64,000 nucleotides of DNA from Linyphia triangularis (GCA_963978545.1 OZ021727.1:48521385-48585384); one strand, 5' to 3'. Shown: positions 1 through 12,530, counted from the first letter of the stretch. Numbers and translations are program-made. Notes: generated by a model from the letters alone, not told the origin.

Positions 1-2639
1 AAATATTAAAAATGAATACTTATCAAACCTTAAAAAATGTGTTTTAGATGATATTTATCAAAACCAATAATGAATTCAGTTTTTCATAATAGATTTTTAA
101 CTAGATGAAATTTTTTTCGTAAAGTTTTATGAAAAAGAGAAGAAGTTATAGCATTAAAAACTTTTGATAGTTCTTTTTAATTTAATTTGATGTGTAAAAG
201 GGAGAGAGTTTAATTTTATTGGTAAAAATAACTTCGTGAATATATAAAGATACGAATTGCATTATTTAATATGAAGAAATATGATAAAAGTTTATTAGAA
301 ATATTGAAGTGTACATATTCTATAAATTGAATTAACGAAGGTTGTTCTTTGCAAAGAATTTTAGGTAAAACTTAATAATTTGTTTACAGAAGGGTTAAAT
401 TTTTAAAGTATAGCTCGAACGGTAAACATTTCGAAACTAAAATTGGTCTGACATTATCTATCATATGAAACTTTGTGTTAAGAAAGGCAGTTCAGGCAGC
501 GCTTAATTACATTGCACAGAAAAGTTTCATCTTTAGTAGATATTTTAGTAGTGATTAGCAGACTAAAGTTTTATTGTGCCTAAAATTATTGTTAAATGGT
601 AGTTTATATAATATTCATATATCTGTTCATGAATATTTAAAATTAAATAAAAATAAGAAATAAGTTAGAATTCAACTCACAACACAAAATCTTATTCGGA
701 ATTTCCCCATCTTAACAAAGCCAAAAAATGCACTAGAACGTAAAATTCAGTTCAACATTAGAAATAAATTTGCCAATAATTTTCCACTTCAGGAAACTAA
801 GAGAAGATTAATGAGAAGAATCATATTATGCTCATTTCCTTTAAAGGCATTTGATTTAGACCTTTTAAAAGTTTTACAAACTAAACTTTTTAAAAGTTCT
901 TCAATGACATATTTGTCAATAAAATCAGGAAAGTGAACTAATTTATGATGCAGATGTTTTGTAGTTTAAATTATCTTTATCACTATTGGATGTAGCATCA
1001 AATTATGATTTAGCGACATACCACCAATACAATTAGTGGATTGTATTTATATACTGACAATAACTCATTTAAATTGACAGAGGAAATTAGGCAGACGCTC
1101 TTTCATAGTTTATATCTTAAAATTTTAGCGCAATCTAATATTTATTCACTGCCCTATACCGAACAACTCCAGTTAACACAGAGTAAATGAAGTTTCATCA
1201 ACGAGGCACCTAAACCCTATTTGTGAGATCAATATAAAAATTCATGATGCAAAGTAATTAACCATGTATATGGTAATTGTAACTGGTAATTACAAAAATA
1301 TATAAAAACCATACCCCTCCTTTTTCTAAGCAAAAGTCTAAGCAAAAGCATGATGAGTCAAAACGTCTCCCCATGCTCTGATGTAACAATTGCAATTCAA
1401 TGCGTTGTGGTCTTAATTTAACTGCTTTTGAATAGAGAAAATGTGTAACTTTTCAAGTATTTAAAATGTGAGAAAAAGCACTTTGAATTTTATAACCTTG
1501 GCGAGAGTACTTTTTTAATTCGTATGAAAAGTCGTTTTAATATTTTTTTTTTTAAATTTGTTTATTTAAATGTATTTAATATTTTAAAATAAATGCTATT
1601 TTAATTTGTTTTACAATTACAATTGCTACGAATTTTCACAATGTGAATGTTAAAATTCGAAAGACATTTCTGCATTTCACATTTTGTTCGTTTGACCTCA
1701 TTTCTACTCATAAAAGTTTATTTATAAAAATCGGAATAGCTTGCTTTATCTACGCTTGCCCTTGTTGACATTTGTACAAAATTTCCGAGTTGTAAGTACA
1801 TTTTATGGAGGGCATTGGTATGGTATAATACGTAAATAATAATAATGATATTGATAATATAAACAACAATAACAACAACAATAATAATAATAATAATAAC
1901 AATTCGAACGATGGCTATGTCTTCAGTTCCAAAAGCGCAGAATATTGCTTTTTGCACCAAAAGTGTATTGTTTCCGATTATTTTATGTGTCTGATGCAAA
2001 CTTTTTTTTTTCCTTAGCTGTTTACAAAGGAAATGTAAATCTAAATTTTAAAATTTACATGCGAACTTCTATTTTTAAATCTTTTATATTAACTTCGATT
2101 TTGTGTGTGTGTCGATGGGAGGCAAATATGTGGATGCCTAATTAACTCCCTTGCCGTCATCCAATCAGGCTGAAACTTGGCAAATAGATTCGATGTCGAT
2201 GACAATTTTGTTGATAGGAATGTTTTGGACATTCAAAATTCGAAGCAAACACCAAGCACACGCTGTTTACATAATCGACGCTGTGTTAATGAATATCAAA
2301 ATTGGCAATACATATAAAGGATTTATATTAAAAACTTTGTTTTAATGGGATATATTATTTATCTTTTGTTTCGATTTAGAATACTTCAATTTCAAAACTA
2401 AATTTTAGTTCTTTATGTTGAAAAACACGTCATTTACGAGCAAGAATGTCTTGGTTGATATTGGGCTTACTATTGCTTATTAATATTGGGCAAATCTCAA
2501 TATTAAGAAATAGTATTTTTAAGTTCTGGAGGAAACGGCATGTTTCAAAACTTCATAAGAATACAGATATTTTTAATCTAAAATTAAATGGAAAATGGAA
2601 AGTACTTGGATTTAAGGTTTGGGTATTAAGTAATAAAAA
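1..2639. other. AT-rich intergenic DNA, no gene seen
   Basis: No ORF with family character and no exon with recognisable coding content was found. An imperfect trinucleotide microsatellite (AAT/AAC units) lies at about 1835-1901. A short stretch near 2120-2230 resembles fragments inside repeat R1 (9770-9930), so part of it is probably repeat-derived. Confidence 0.55.
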
Positions 2640-3300
2640 TATAGCATTCGATATATTTTCCAAGTTTTGGAGCACCTTGATTTTCAAAAAAGTGGTCTAG
2701 AAAAAATATCCGTCTGTGTGTACGTTGTCGGTATAGCTCCCAAACAAATTGACCTACGATGTTCAAATTTTGTGTGCAAGTTAGTGTTGGCCATAGAACC
2801 TACCATGAAGGTTTTTGTCAAAATCGTGATTGCGCATAAGGATGAAATCATAAAAAATCATGTTTTTCAGCAATTGCTAAAAAACGACTGCAACGATTTT
2901 GATTAAAATCTTTGTGTCAATGTCTCTTAAGGTATTGTAATCCTCCCCGCCTTTGAAATTTCCCTAGAATTGCTATAAAAATTGCTTACAAAATTGAAAA
3001 ATGATCTCCTTTATTACAGAGGTCTCTGCTCCTGAGCATTTCCCATCAACGATTAATATTTTTCTGATTTTCTACAAGAAATGACTATGTAATGTCTATC
3101 GAATTACATCGGCAATTTCGCCATCTTGGCGCTTTTTTGGCGCATCTAAAAATTATTGCCAAAAATATTGCCAAACTGACCATTTTTATTTATGAGTGAA
3201 AATATGAAAACGGTAAACAAAACCATAAATTTTAATGCAAAGACCAATATTATATTGTATTTGAAAGTTGCTTGATGTTCCATGCCCATAATTTTTCTTA
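2640..3300 (+). repeat. Dispersed repeat R2, copy 1
   Basis: This segment aligns by eye along about 650 bp with 60520-61190. Shared landmarks come in the same order: a TTTTCAAAAAAGTG-like start, GTCAAAATCG followed by TTGCGCATAAGG, a CATGTTTTTCA block, a TTGCCAAACTG block near the end, and a GAAAGTTG...GATGTTCCA tail. A fragment on the opposite strand lies at about 26850-27010. No coding capacity survives. It is an interspersed repeat of unknown class. Confidence 0.7.
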
Positions 3301-4439
3301 ACAAATGCGGAAATTAATATGGAGTTGCTTCACTTGCTAGGCGATAGTCTTGCAACTTATTCAGGAGTTTGATTCAAACACTGTATAGAACCTTTTAAAA
3401 TATGAATTCGATGCATATTTATGAAAACCTACTTCTTGTGACATTTCAATGTGCTGGTTGTCCGCAATTAAAATTTTACTTTCATTTTGGTGGCAAAATA
3501 AAATCACCTGTCAGAAGGACCTGAAATTTGACCTGTGTATACTCAAAAGATGTAAGAAATGGTATGGTATAAGAACAGAAACTATTTCGAATGATTTTTT
3601 TCTTATTATTCCGTACCCTTGCTGTTTTAATGCCTTAATCTGGCATAAGAAAAATTTCATTTAATTAAAATCATGTTTTTTGAAAGTTGATCTTTAATTA
3701 TTATCATTATGTGATTATTATATTCCTTCATGGAAGATTATAATTAAGGTTAAACTTAAAAAAAAAAAAAAAAAAAAAAAACTTCAGAATAATCTAAAAA
3801 TTTATTTGAATATACGCCGAAAAGCCAAAGTGGTGTGTTATAAGAAAAAATTGTTTGAAAGTTTTTTTATTTTATTTTGTTTTAAAGTTTCCCCTTTTAC
3901 GAGTATCTACAGGTCGAATTGCAAGTCAATCTTCTGCTGAAAAATATAAATTGTTAAGTTTATCACCTATATTCTCCCAATACTTTAAAGAGACAAAATA
4001 TCGAAAAGAGACAAAAAGTATTTTTTTTCTTTACATTTTTGTTTAATTATATGGAAAGAAAATCAAATGGAAATCAATGGAATATCAAAATGGAAAGAAA
4101 AAAAAAAAAAGGGGGGGGGGGGGGGTTCAACCATGACAAATCTAATGAAAAAAAATTTATGTTTCTATTCGAAAATTTGGAAATATTGCTTTAATTACTA
4201 AAAAACAGCTAATTACTAAAAAACTATTTAACACAAAATCTGCATGCTATTTATGTTTAGTTTTTAACAAATTAACATTGAAATAGAAATTAATCAAACA
4301 TATTGACTATTAAAGAATTTATGAACAAAATAAGCAATTTTTCTTTAAAACATTAATTTGTCCTTTATCTGTCACCATTTAAACTACTAATCACTCTTTG
4401 AAAAATCATGAAATTCGATATTTAGACGGGTTTTTTTTT
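3301..4439. other. Intergenic, homopolymer tracts only
   Basis: No gene is seen. A poly-A run lies at about 3758-3781. An A-run followed directly by about 15 G lies at 4098-4125. Short ORFs here look like chance reading frames in AT-rich DNA. Confidence 0.5.
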
Positions 4440-5600
4440 GGATGCTAAATCTAAATTTGCACTGTGAGATTCTTAGGTTACGGGTAGTTATCTTGAACTC
4501 CCTCCAGCGCCTGAACTGTTATTGTGGGTCCTACCCATCACCCCCTCAAGGAAAAAGTGGTTTGATCAGGAACAGGGTATTTCTGAGTAGAGACCTGGGT
4601 TCTGGCAACAGAGATGGACCTTCAAGTGAACTTGAGAGATGTCTTCGACTTGTGAGATAGTTCGCACAGAAGTCTACGGATATGGTAATTAATAAAGACG
4701 AATTGTTAAGTTTTCAACCACAGTATTTTTAATCCAGCCTCATAACCACCATAAACGCATAAACAAACCTAATCCCGTGGAAAGGGATTATCACAGTGGA
4801 GCAGTCGTAAGGATGAGGTGTATCTAAGGCAACCTCGTGGACGCAAGGCCTATTATTGTCGGTGACAAATGACCTGGAAGACCCGACGTTTCCGGAAAGT
4901 GGATACCATAGGAGACTAGAGTGGATCGGAACGGATTGAAGACTCCTGTTTGATGATACCTGGTATGATGACGAATTATGGACGTAGAGCAGTGGTTTAC
5001 AACCCATAGGACGCGGCCTACAAGTGGGCCGCGAGTAGCGTGGTACTGGGGTGTGGACACTGGTCGAAAATCTATGGTGAATTCAGGGTAGAGAAAAATC
5101 GAGTCACTTGATTGTTAGCAACAATCGCATTATTCGATTGCATTCTTCGATGGTGTAACGAGTGAATAAGGTTTGAATTCAACAGCATGGCTAAAACTAT
5201 ATAGTTTTAATTCAGATATTGATTCTCTCATGGGCGACAGACAATGTAAAATATCCTATTAACTTTTTTAAACTTTGATCACTTGTTTTTTAGTTTTCTT
5301 ATAGTTGTGATAGAAAAGTGAATGCAATAAACTGCTTTATTTATAAAAAGTTATTTAATCCTTTTTGTATAGTATGTTTTAATACTTTCTGCAGCACGCA
5401 CGCACATATTCTATAAGCTAGTGGGGCTCAAAGTATTTTTTACAAAATAGGTGGTCCGCACAGCTAAAAAGGTTGGGAACCACTGACTTAGAGGAATCCA
5501 GGACTTACGATGAATTTCGTGGAAACGCAGAATAGATGTTCGCATTGGGGTAAGTCCCAATCCTTTCCTATCCGTGTGAGGGTCAGAGTTACTGCATAAA
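4440..5600. repeat. Unclassified GC-richer repeat split by a MITE
   Basis: Base composition is richer in G+C than the surroundings at 4440-4989 and again at 5486-5600. The two pieces are separated by the hAT-type MITE. They were contiguous before that insertion, because the 8-bp duplication flanks the MITE. No conserved protein is recognisable in any frame, so the class is unknown. Confidence 0.4.
4990..5485. mobile_element. hAT-type MITE with 8-bp target duplication
   Basis: The element is 496 bp. It starts CAGTGGTTTACAACC and ends GGTTGGGAACCACTG, which are inverted repeats of the CAGTGGTT...AACCACTG type seen in many hAT elements. It is bounded by ACGTAGAG (4982-4989) and ACTTAGAG (5486-5493), an 8-bp direct repeat with one mismatch, as expected for hAT transposition. 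It has no transposase ORF and is therefore non-autonomous. Confidence 0.8.
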
Positions 5601-5919
5601 TTGTAATACAGAGGGGAACACTTGAATTGCGTTGTATAGTATTTTTTTTTTATAGTTAATTTGCTTGATAAGAGAGACGATGCAAAGTTACTGTTAAGGT
5701 TCTAAATATATTTTTTTCGATGGATGATCACTGGTGTAAAGTTTCATTCATATTTATGTAGTCTTTTTAAGTATAGTTAATTATTTTCTGATATTTTAAT
5801 GTGCTAAGGTTATTTTTTATACATAACTGTCGTTCAGTTTGAAGTTGTTATTGGACGGACAGTAAGCTTGAAGTTTGAGTCATGTGTTAGTTGTGATAGT
5901 ATTTAGTTAAACACTCTTT

Positions 5920-6470
5920 TTGAGTAAAAACATATATTTCGTTTTCATTGTTTATATTATTAAAGTGCCATCGTATTTTATTAAAATGTCGTTTCTTGGT
6001 AAGGGTAGAAAAGTAGATTTTATAGAGTTAGCCACTGAATTAGGTCAAGAAGTACCTATGGGTAGCAAGATTTTGGCTTTAAGGGGACTAATTTTGAACT
6101 GTGAGGGATACGATGAGGGGTTCGTAAAAGAATTCTTAAATACTATTGCGGAGAACAGGATTAAACGGGAGAAAAAGGAGGTCGAGATAAAGTTAAAAGA
6201 ATTAAAAATAAAAGCGCGTTCATGGGGATAGTTTGGGAACGAAAGGATGTAATTTCCTGAGGTATTTGAATATGATGAAGGGCGCTGTCCTCGACTCTCC
6301 AAACAGACCCGAAGATTTGCCGTTTTTTCTTCACCACGTTTAAATGATGTTTAGGTTGTATGAAGTGCCAGTCCATTTCCAAAACAAAATTACTTTGCTC
6401 GTCCTAAAGGGACGTGAGTTGGAATTAAGTTCGATGTTGGGGGAGGAGGAATTCGCAAATTATGGTTGAA
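5920..6470 (+). pseudogene. LTR-retrotransposon Gag-like relic
   Basis: A Met at 5986 opens a frame to about 6231 that starts MSFLGKGRKVDFIELA. It continues through a charged, Lys/Glu-rich helix typical of the N-terminus of Gag-like proteins of spider LTR retrotransposons. After the stop near 6231, Gag-like sequence seems to continue in another frame (around 6350-6450), so a frameshift or deletion has broken it. No protease, RT or integrase follows; the next sequence is an unrelated LINE. Family assignment rests on remembered similarity, not a search. Confidence 0.5.
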
Positions 6471-6474
6471 TAAA

Positions 6475-8388
6475 AGAAATAATTTTGAAAAACCAACCAA
6501 TACCAATCTTAATTCACATGCAGAGGTTATTAACGACCTCGAGTCTGATCATCTCCCTGATCAGGTCAGGGTTGCCAAATATGTCAACACAGACTCAGCT
6601 TCCATTCCAAAACGGACTGGATATGTTTCACAACATCCTCTCCACTCAAACCGACCAACACACACCCCTGGTTCATGCCAATGACATTGATGCAGCTGTT
6701 ATAAGCTCAATGGTGATAACAACACTGCCCACTCCTCGTCCACTGCTTATAAAAAATATATCCCAAATTATATGAGGCTCTATTCGGATATCAGAGACCT
6801 CATCAGATTCAGAAACCGACTCCGTAAAACATATCAACGAACCATGGACCTTACTCTTAAATCATAGCTTAATGCTCTGAAGAGAGTTTTCGAGAGAATT
6901 ATCTGTAATTGTTTCGCGTCTCTCTATGCTCATATTCCAAACGAGGAGTTTGGATTTATGAAAGGAAGGTGCACCACCAGGCAACTGGTCAGGATTTTAG
7001 ACTATGTTGGTGCTGCCAAACATTGCAATGAGAGATCGGCTATCCTCATGTTGGATGTCACCAAGGCGTTTGGCAGGGCAGTCCACTCTTGGCTTATCTT
7101 TAAACTTATCCCGTGAAACATACCTAACGACATTCTACACCTCATATGGAGCTATCTAGACTAAAGATCCTTCAGGGTCAGGTTGGTTGGTTGTATTCAG
7201 ATTATCTGGCGCCGTCAGCAACACGAGGGCTATAATGCGCCGAAACATTCATCATTAGACAAGCTAACATACATTTACAAACACCCATGCCTAACATGGG
7301 ACTCGAACCCGCAACCTCGCGGTCTAGAAGCCAGCATGCTAACCACTATAGCGTTTGGTCGGCCCTTCAGGGTCAGAGTAGGTAAATACATCTCCTCACA
7401 TCGAGAAATAAAGGCCGTGGTCCCACAGGGGAGCATCCTTGGTCCCACACTTAATAATAATCACACGTCAGATTTTCCCACATTTCATGAAGACAGCAAC
7501 TGTCTAACCTCTTTTTACGTGGATGACACGGTCATTGTATCAAAATCTCTTAATACTCAAACTGCCCTCAACAAGCTTCAGTCTAAAATACATGCTATTG
7601 AATCCTGCTGCGCCAGGTGGAAGATTAGCATCAATGCTGGAAAATCTCAAATTCTATGCACCAAAACTAGAAACAAAAAAGAAAAACCCAATCACTAGTA
7701 ATGAAGTCATTCTCTTCAACGAGGTGAGCCCCATTGTCCGCAAGGCAGAATACCTAGGTGTCACCATCAATGACAACCTAAGCTGGTCAGACCACATCAC
7801 TGCGGTGACCAAAAACATGTTTGGAGTAATAAGAAAACTCTGGCCACTTCTTGGCAGGAACTCCACCCTTCCATTAAACTTTAAAAGGAGGATTTACCTC
7901 AGCTCTGTCAGGCCAATCTTTTTATATGCCTCCTCTGCTTGTGTCAAATGCAACCCCAAAGTTTTTCTAAGATTACAAATCATACAGAACAAAATTCTTC
8001 GAAACATGGTTAATGCTACAAGATACGTGAAAAATGATCTAATTCACAGGGATTTCCGTATCAACACACTAGCCCAAATCCTGGCAGAGCTGAACACTTA
8101 TTTTTATAAGAAAGCGCGAGTTTTGTAAATAGAGGTATTTAACGTTTTTTATTATTATTCTTAGTCCTAACCGTCCGTCCCCTTTTACTGTATTTTATTA
8201 TGCCAATCTGATTTATTTACCTTACATGATCGTCCTTCGGGTGCGATGCGATTAGTGGAGCAGTGTCTTCGGGCTGGTTCCACTGTAACTCTAGCATCAA
8301 AGTCAAAAGGCCTATCAGTTTTATTACTTCCTATATCTCTTTTCCATTCTCAATTGATAAAATGAGTTTACTTTTTAGTAAATTAGAA
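6475..8388 (+). pseudogene. Jockey-like LINE, decayed ORF2 with 3' UTR
   Basis: Scattered frames encode a non-LTR retrotransposon ORF2. In order they show an endonuclease-type SDHLP motif near 6547, the linker helix with RNRLRKTYQRT (near 6810-6845), an RT motif GFMKGRCTTRQL (near 6950-6990), LDVTKAFGRAVHSWLI, then after a SINE insertion VPQGSILGP (near 7410) and the catalytic box YVDD (7516-7527). The C-terminal region runs to a stop at 8128 with YLGVTINDNLSW. The RT core is internally deleted between the linker and GFMKG, and there are stops and a frameshift near 7690. Sequence to about 8388 is probably its 3' UTR. It is inactive. The order and motifs fit the Jockey clade. Confidence 0.8.
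7182..7363 (-). mobile_element. tRNA-derived SINE inside the LINE
   Basis: Read on the minus strand, it begins GCCGACCAAACG and contains an A-box-like TATAGTGGTTAGC and a B-box GGTTCGAGTCC. It ends in an (AACC) tail, seen as TTGGTTGGTTG on the + strand. It is flanked by the 13-bp direct repeat CCTTCAGGGTCAG (7169-7181 and 7364-7376), a target-site duplication inside the RT frame of the LINE. A second copy lies at 8583-8762. Confidence 0.88.
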
Positions 8389-8582
8389 ATCCCCCAAAAA
8401 AAACACTATTGAAAAATAGAAGAACCACCAACCTCAAAAACAAAAAAAACTTTCTTACAATAAAAAAATCATAAACATGATGAAAATTTTCAGCCACAAA
8501 CACAGTGATATAAAAAATGGCTAACCTCTGATTACAACTCTCGGTTGTGACTCGCTTAAGAATGTATACTTACTTAGTTTAC

Positions 8583-8762
8583 GCCGACCAAACGGTATAG
8601 TGGTTAGCGTGCTAGCTTCTAGACCGCGAGGTTGCGGGTTCGAGTCCCGTGTTGGCATGGGTGTTTGTAAATGTATGTTGGCTTGTCTAATGACGAAATG
8701 TTTCGGCGCATTATAGCCCTCGTGTTGCTGACGGCGCCAGATAATCTGAATACAACCAACCA
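8583..8762 (+). mobile_element. tRNA-derived SINE inside repeat R1
   Basis: This copy is 180 bp with a 5' tRNA-like part (A-box-like TATAGTGGTTAGC, B-box GGTTCGAGTCC), a tRNA-unrelated body and an AACC-type tail. It is flanked by a perfect 15-bp duplication ACTTACTTAGTTTAC (8568-8582 and 8763-8777). The paralogous R1 copy at 24118-24140 has the uninterrupted site, which confirms both insertion and boundaries. Confidence 0.92.
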
Positions 8763-9449
8763 ACTTACTTAGTTTACTTTTAAAATTTAAGTTCCGCTCC
8801 CACAAAAATTTACGCTGTTTGAGGTTGGCGCCCGTCATAGGAATATTAACAATGCTTGCGTTTAAACTAATTTATGGCTGTTTGTACGAATATTCGAGTT
8901 TACGATTTCATTTGGATGGGTAGGAAACACAAAGTGATGTAAATCTTCATGTTCATGTAATTTTCAAAATAGCATAGATAAACTGTGCTCAAACGCTAGA
9001 ATTTGAATCGTTATTAAGAATTTTTTAAGTAGGAAACTGAAGTGCTTGTGGCAAGCTTTTGTTTGGTTGATACATAAATTTTGGAAAGTTTTTATTGTGT
9101 GGGGGGTTTTAAAGGTTAGTAATTAAGACGGGTGCAAACCTCAAGCAGCTTAAATATTTATGGGATCGGAAATTAAATTTTAAAAATAAACTAAGTAAGC
9201 ATACATTCTTAAGCGAGTCACAACCGAGAGTTGTAATCAGAGGTTGGCCATTTTTTATATCACCGTGTTTGTGGCTGAAAATTTTCATCATGTTTATGAT
9301 TTTTTTATTGTAAGAAAGTTTTTTGTGTTTTTGAGGTTGGTGGTTCTTCTACTTTTCAAAAGTGTTTTTTTGGGGGATATCATTACATTTTTTTAAACAC
9401 TGGCGACTTCTCTTTTTTGAATTTGTCCGTTTCATCGTTTTTCTATTTA

Positions 9450-9770
9450 TCACCTATGGTACACCTGGTACCAGGGATATTCATAATTCTTCAAACTGAG
9501 TTCGACGATACCTTACATGAAATAATTATCTTTAAAATTTATAAACCGGAAGTGGTACTACCTATGCTATACCTGGTACCTTAAACATTCATAATTTTTC
9601 AAGACAAACCCAACGACACCCAACATGCCATATTTATCTTCAAAATTGATAAACCAGAAGTAGTACCACCTATGGTACACCTGGTACCATGAATATTCAT
9701 AATTTTTCAAGTTGAGTTCAATGATATCTTACATGCCAAAATCTACTTGAAAATTGACAAATTGTTTGAA
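9450..9770 (+). repeat. Three-unit ~109-bp tandem repeat
   Basis: Units open with CACCTATGGTACACCTGGTA or a close variant near 9450, 9559 and 9667. Each continues with ATTCATAATT...CAA and a TTGATAAAC block. The homologous array in R1 copy 2 (24809-25200) has about one extra, partly degraded unit. Confidence 0.75.
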
Positions 9771-11222
9771 TGCGGACGGCAGTAAACATCAAAATCGACC
9801 ACGAACGATTAATAGAAACTTGTGTACGGCAACTCAACTCCCAAAACTTAAAGAAATACGTTGCCATCGACAAAGAGCCTGTCTGCCAAGTTTCAGCTCG
9901 ATTTGTTAGTTTGTAGGGCACAAAGACCTATTTTAGTGCATAAATAACGACTATTCAGTCCGGGACTCACAGCTTAACTTGGATTCCGAATCACAACGAA
10001 CATCCACACCTAACCCAGGAATCAAATCCGGCATCTTTAACATACATTCCACTGAAAATTTATTCTAATAATTTGTTACAAATAAATATTACAAGTTTTT
10101 TACAGCCTAAATATTGCGGTATAAATTATTTTTATTATACCAAGCATTATTTTGGTTCACATAATAACCCAAAATTTAAAATATTTTCTTAACAAAATTT
10201 TTGAAATTCACTATGAGATTACAGTTTTGATGATATTTGATTCTACGATTTCATTTTACAACGGAAAGTAAACAAAATCAACACATCTTTAAAAACGAAT
10301 GACATTTTTGCAAATTCCTGTAGCCAATCGCAATGCGTGGTTCCTTTAGACCTCTGTAATGAATTGACTGTGACGTCAGCTCGCATAACCTCCACATGTA
10401 TACTTTGTATTCAGCCCATAGTATCTTGCAACAAAATGTGATTGTTTTTATTTTTCAATAGAGATTCCCCGAAATTAAAATGTTTTTGAAAGTTAACTCT
10501 CTCTAAATTGTCTTACAGTTCAAATAACATGCAACTTGAAGAACAAATATTTCTCTTTATCTGTCTCTTCAAAAATTAAATTATTTCAATTTTAAAGATG
10601 TTATAAGCCATATAGTTATAGTCCGATTCGTTCTGCCTATACTTTAACTTTACGTTCATTCTCACTAAGCCTAACATGTCGGAAAAACTAACTTCGAAAT
10701 GATAGCAAACCTGTTTGGCAACTTTTGGCATATATATCTGAACCTCAATTACAAGCTGATCGCCTTTATCTCTCGCCAAATTATGAAATAAAAAAAAGTG
10801 GTTGAAATTAATTAAAAATAGAAAGAATTATTTAATGAAGTTCCAACCAGCGTAGGATTTTAAGTTGAAACATTCCCCATCATATAATTCAATCCGTTTA
10901 AAGATCTATAGCTTAGTTAGGGCTGGACGTTTGTCTAAATTTTTACATCAAAATCGGGCTAGAACTCGTTTTATAATTTCGGTTTGGAAATTTCAATATT
11001 TTTTTTTCTTTGTTATATTTAATCCTAGGTACTCACATTTTTTTTTATAAAATATCACCGAGACGAATCTATGGTATTTTTTGTATAATTATGTGAAGTT
11101 TCGTAAGCGCGCTAGAAAATAATAAATTTCGGCTTTTTCGCTGGAAGTTGTCCAGAGAATAGATACTTATTGTCGTTTCTGCCTTTTTAAGGTTGGCGGC
11201 GAAACGACCGTTTCGTCTGATG

Positions 11223-11799
11223 AAAATTGTTTTTTCACAATATTTGTAGGTTTAAACTGAATGATAAATAGTTTTTAGTTTGTTTGTTTTTTTGCAATAT
11301 TTATGTTATGCTAATATATGTGGTGTTATTTAAAATATCCAAACTTTGGGATGCTGAGAACTGCAACTGAGGATGTCTATTTAGAAACTTAATTTTGCTA
11401 GTTAAAAGTTGTATTAACTCCTAGATTAAATAAAAAATTGTATTTTATATGAAATTTCTACTGGCTCAAAGCTATCCCGAATGTCAGGGTAACTTTCCAT
11501 CGGATTATTTATCTATTTTTTGGTGCTTTCATCATCATCATTTACTAATTTACGTAAATTAAGTTATAAATTAGGATTTATTCTTCGATTTTATGCTATT
11601 AGGTCTAAAAATTTAAGATTTATTCTTCTGTTTTATGCCATTTGGTCTGAAAATACTATTAAAACATAAGTGAGGTAAAATAAAATACAGAAAATGTGGA
11701 TCAAAGTTACCCTGAATGACTTTATCAATACTATTAACAGTCAGCAAGTTTTTTTTTTTTAAAGCGTTGGGCTTTTCACAAATTTTAAAGAATTCTTGT
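11223..11799. other. Non-coding segment, probable insertion in R1 block
   Basis: This stretch has no counterpart at the equivalent place in the second copy (26706-27020), which carries an R2 fragment instead. No ORF or terminal motif is recognised. Confidence 0.4.
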
Positions 11800-12530
11800 A
11801 GTATTGGGTGCCGTGGATTAGCAATATCTGATGTGAAGTACGTGTATCTTGGATTTCAGCAGTAAGACGTCTGAAGATGACTCAATGGCTCTCTGAAAGA
11901 TTTTCAGAAATTTTTTATTATCTTTCAAAAGAACTTTCGTTGTATCTTATTAAATGAAGCCTTTTAGAATTTCTATTTCGCCCCAGTGATAATTTTCTTT
12001 TAAGAGAAATTATAAACATGTAAAAATGTTGAATTAGTCATGATAAACAAGTTTGTTTTGTTTTTGTTTTTTGGAACTAACGACTGTCTATTTCTGCCAC
12101 TTATAAAGTGTTTAACACAGCCAAATTCGTCTCGTAATTTTGGGCATCTAGAAGAATACGAGATCGAAATGTTTTAATGTAAGCCCCTCTCTCCGACCCC
12201 ACCACACCAACGAGAAGACATTGAGGCCAATAAACAAGTTTCAATTTCAAAACGCTTATTCATTTACATTGTACTATTGCCAACAATGTTCCGTTTCATA
12301 AGAAACTATCTATATTGTCATAAATAAAGCCTAAACCGCAACACGACAAAAATTTCTTTTCGCTTGTAATTGCAGTTTTTTGTGTGTTTAAAATGTAGCA
12401 AAAATGCATTCAATACAATCTGCAGAAAATTATCTACCTATCAGCACAAACTTTAATCAAATTGGTTCAGAAGATAATGCGTTACAGTCGTATATATAGA
12501 CAGACGTTGAATTTTGAATAAATGTAGAGA
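11800..12530 (-). mobile_element. Helitron-like family 2, fragment
   Basis: Read on the minus strand, the end near 12530 starts TCTCTACATTTATTC, followed by a CAACGTCTGTCTATATA-type block, which resembles Helitron 5' termini (TC start). Related sequence lies at 27030-27515 (minus) and 33935-34500 (plus). All three share a GAAGATGACTCA-like block near the distal end. A 3' hairpin/CTRR end was not identified, so the class is tentative. Confidence 0.45.

Larger units (their letters stand above)
8389..11222. repeat. Complex foldback repeat R1, copy 1
   Basis: This block is colinear with 23936-26705. Its left part is a foldback: 8389-8850 (interrupted by a SINE) is the inverted complement of about 9120-9380, around a spacer of about 270 bp. 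Then follow a short tandem array (9450-9770) and about 1.4 kb of non-coding AT-rich sequence ending near GGCGGCGAAACGACC (about 11190-11205). No transposase is visible. The two copies show that the whole block moved or was duplicated as a unit. Confidence 0.75.

Noticed and set aside
4729..5060. Two overlapping minus-strand ORFs of 92 and 78 residues
   Set aside because: They run across the hAT MITE boundary at 4990, share no family features, and overlap in different frames.
5986..6231. Small host gene starting MSFLGKG
   Set aside because: The composition and start resemble retrotransposon Gag, and Gag-like sequence continues out of frame, so a relic is more likely.
7183..7340. First part of the ORF at 7183-7698 as a protein-coding start
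   Set aside because: It is the antisense of the tRNA-derived SINE; only the part after 7364 is LINE reverse transcriptase.
8583..8655. Functional tRNA gene
   Set aside because: The A and B boxes belong to a SINE: it has a tRNA-unrelated body, an AACC tail, target duplications and a second copy.
8521..8838. 105-residue minus-strand ORF
   Set aside because: It is translated from the SINE and the foldback repeat R1.
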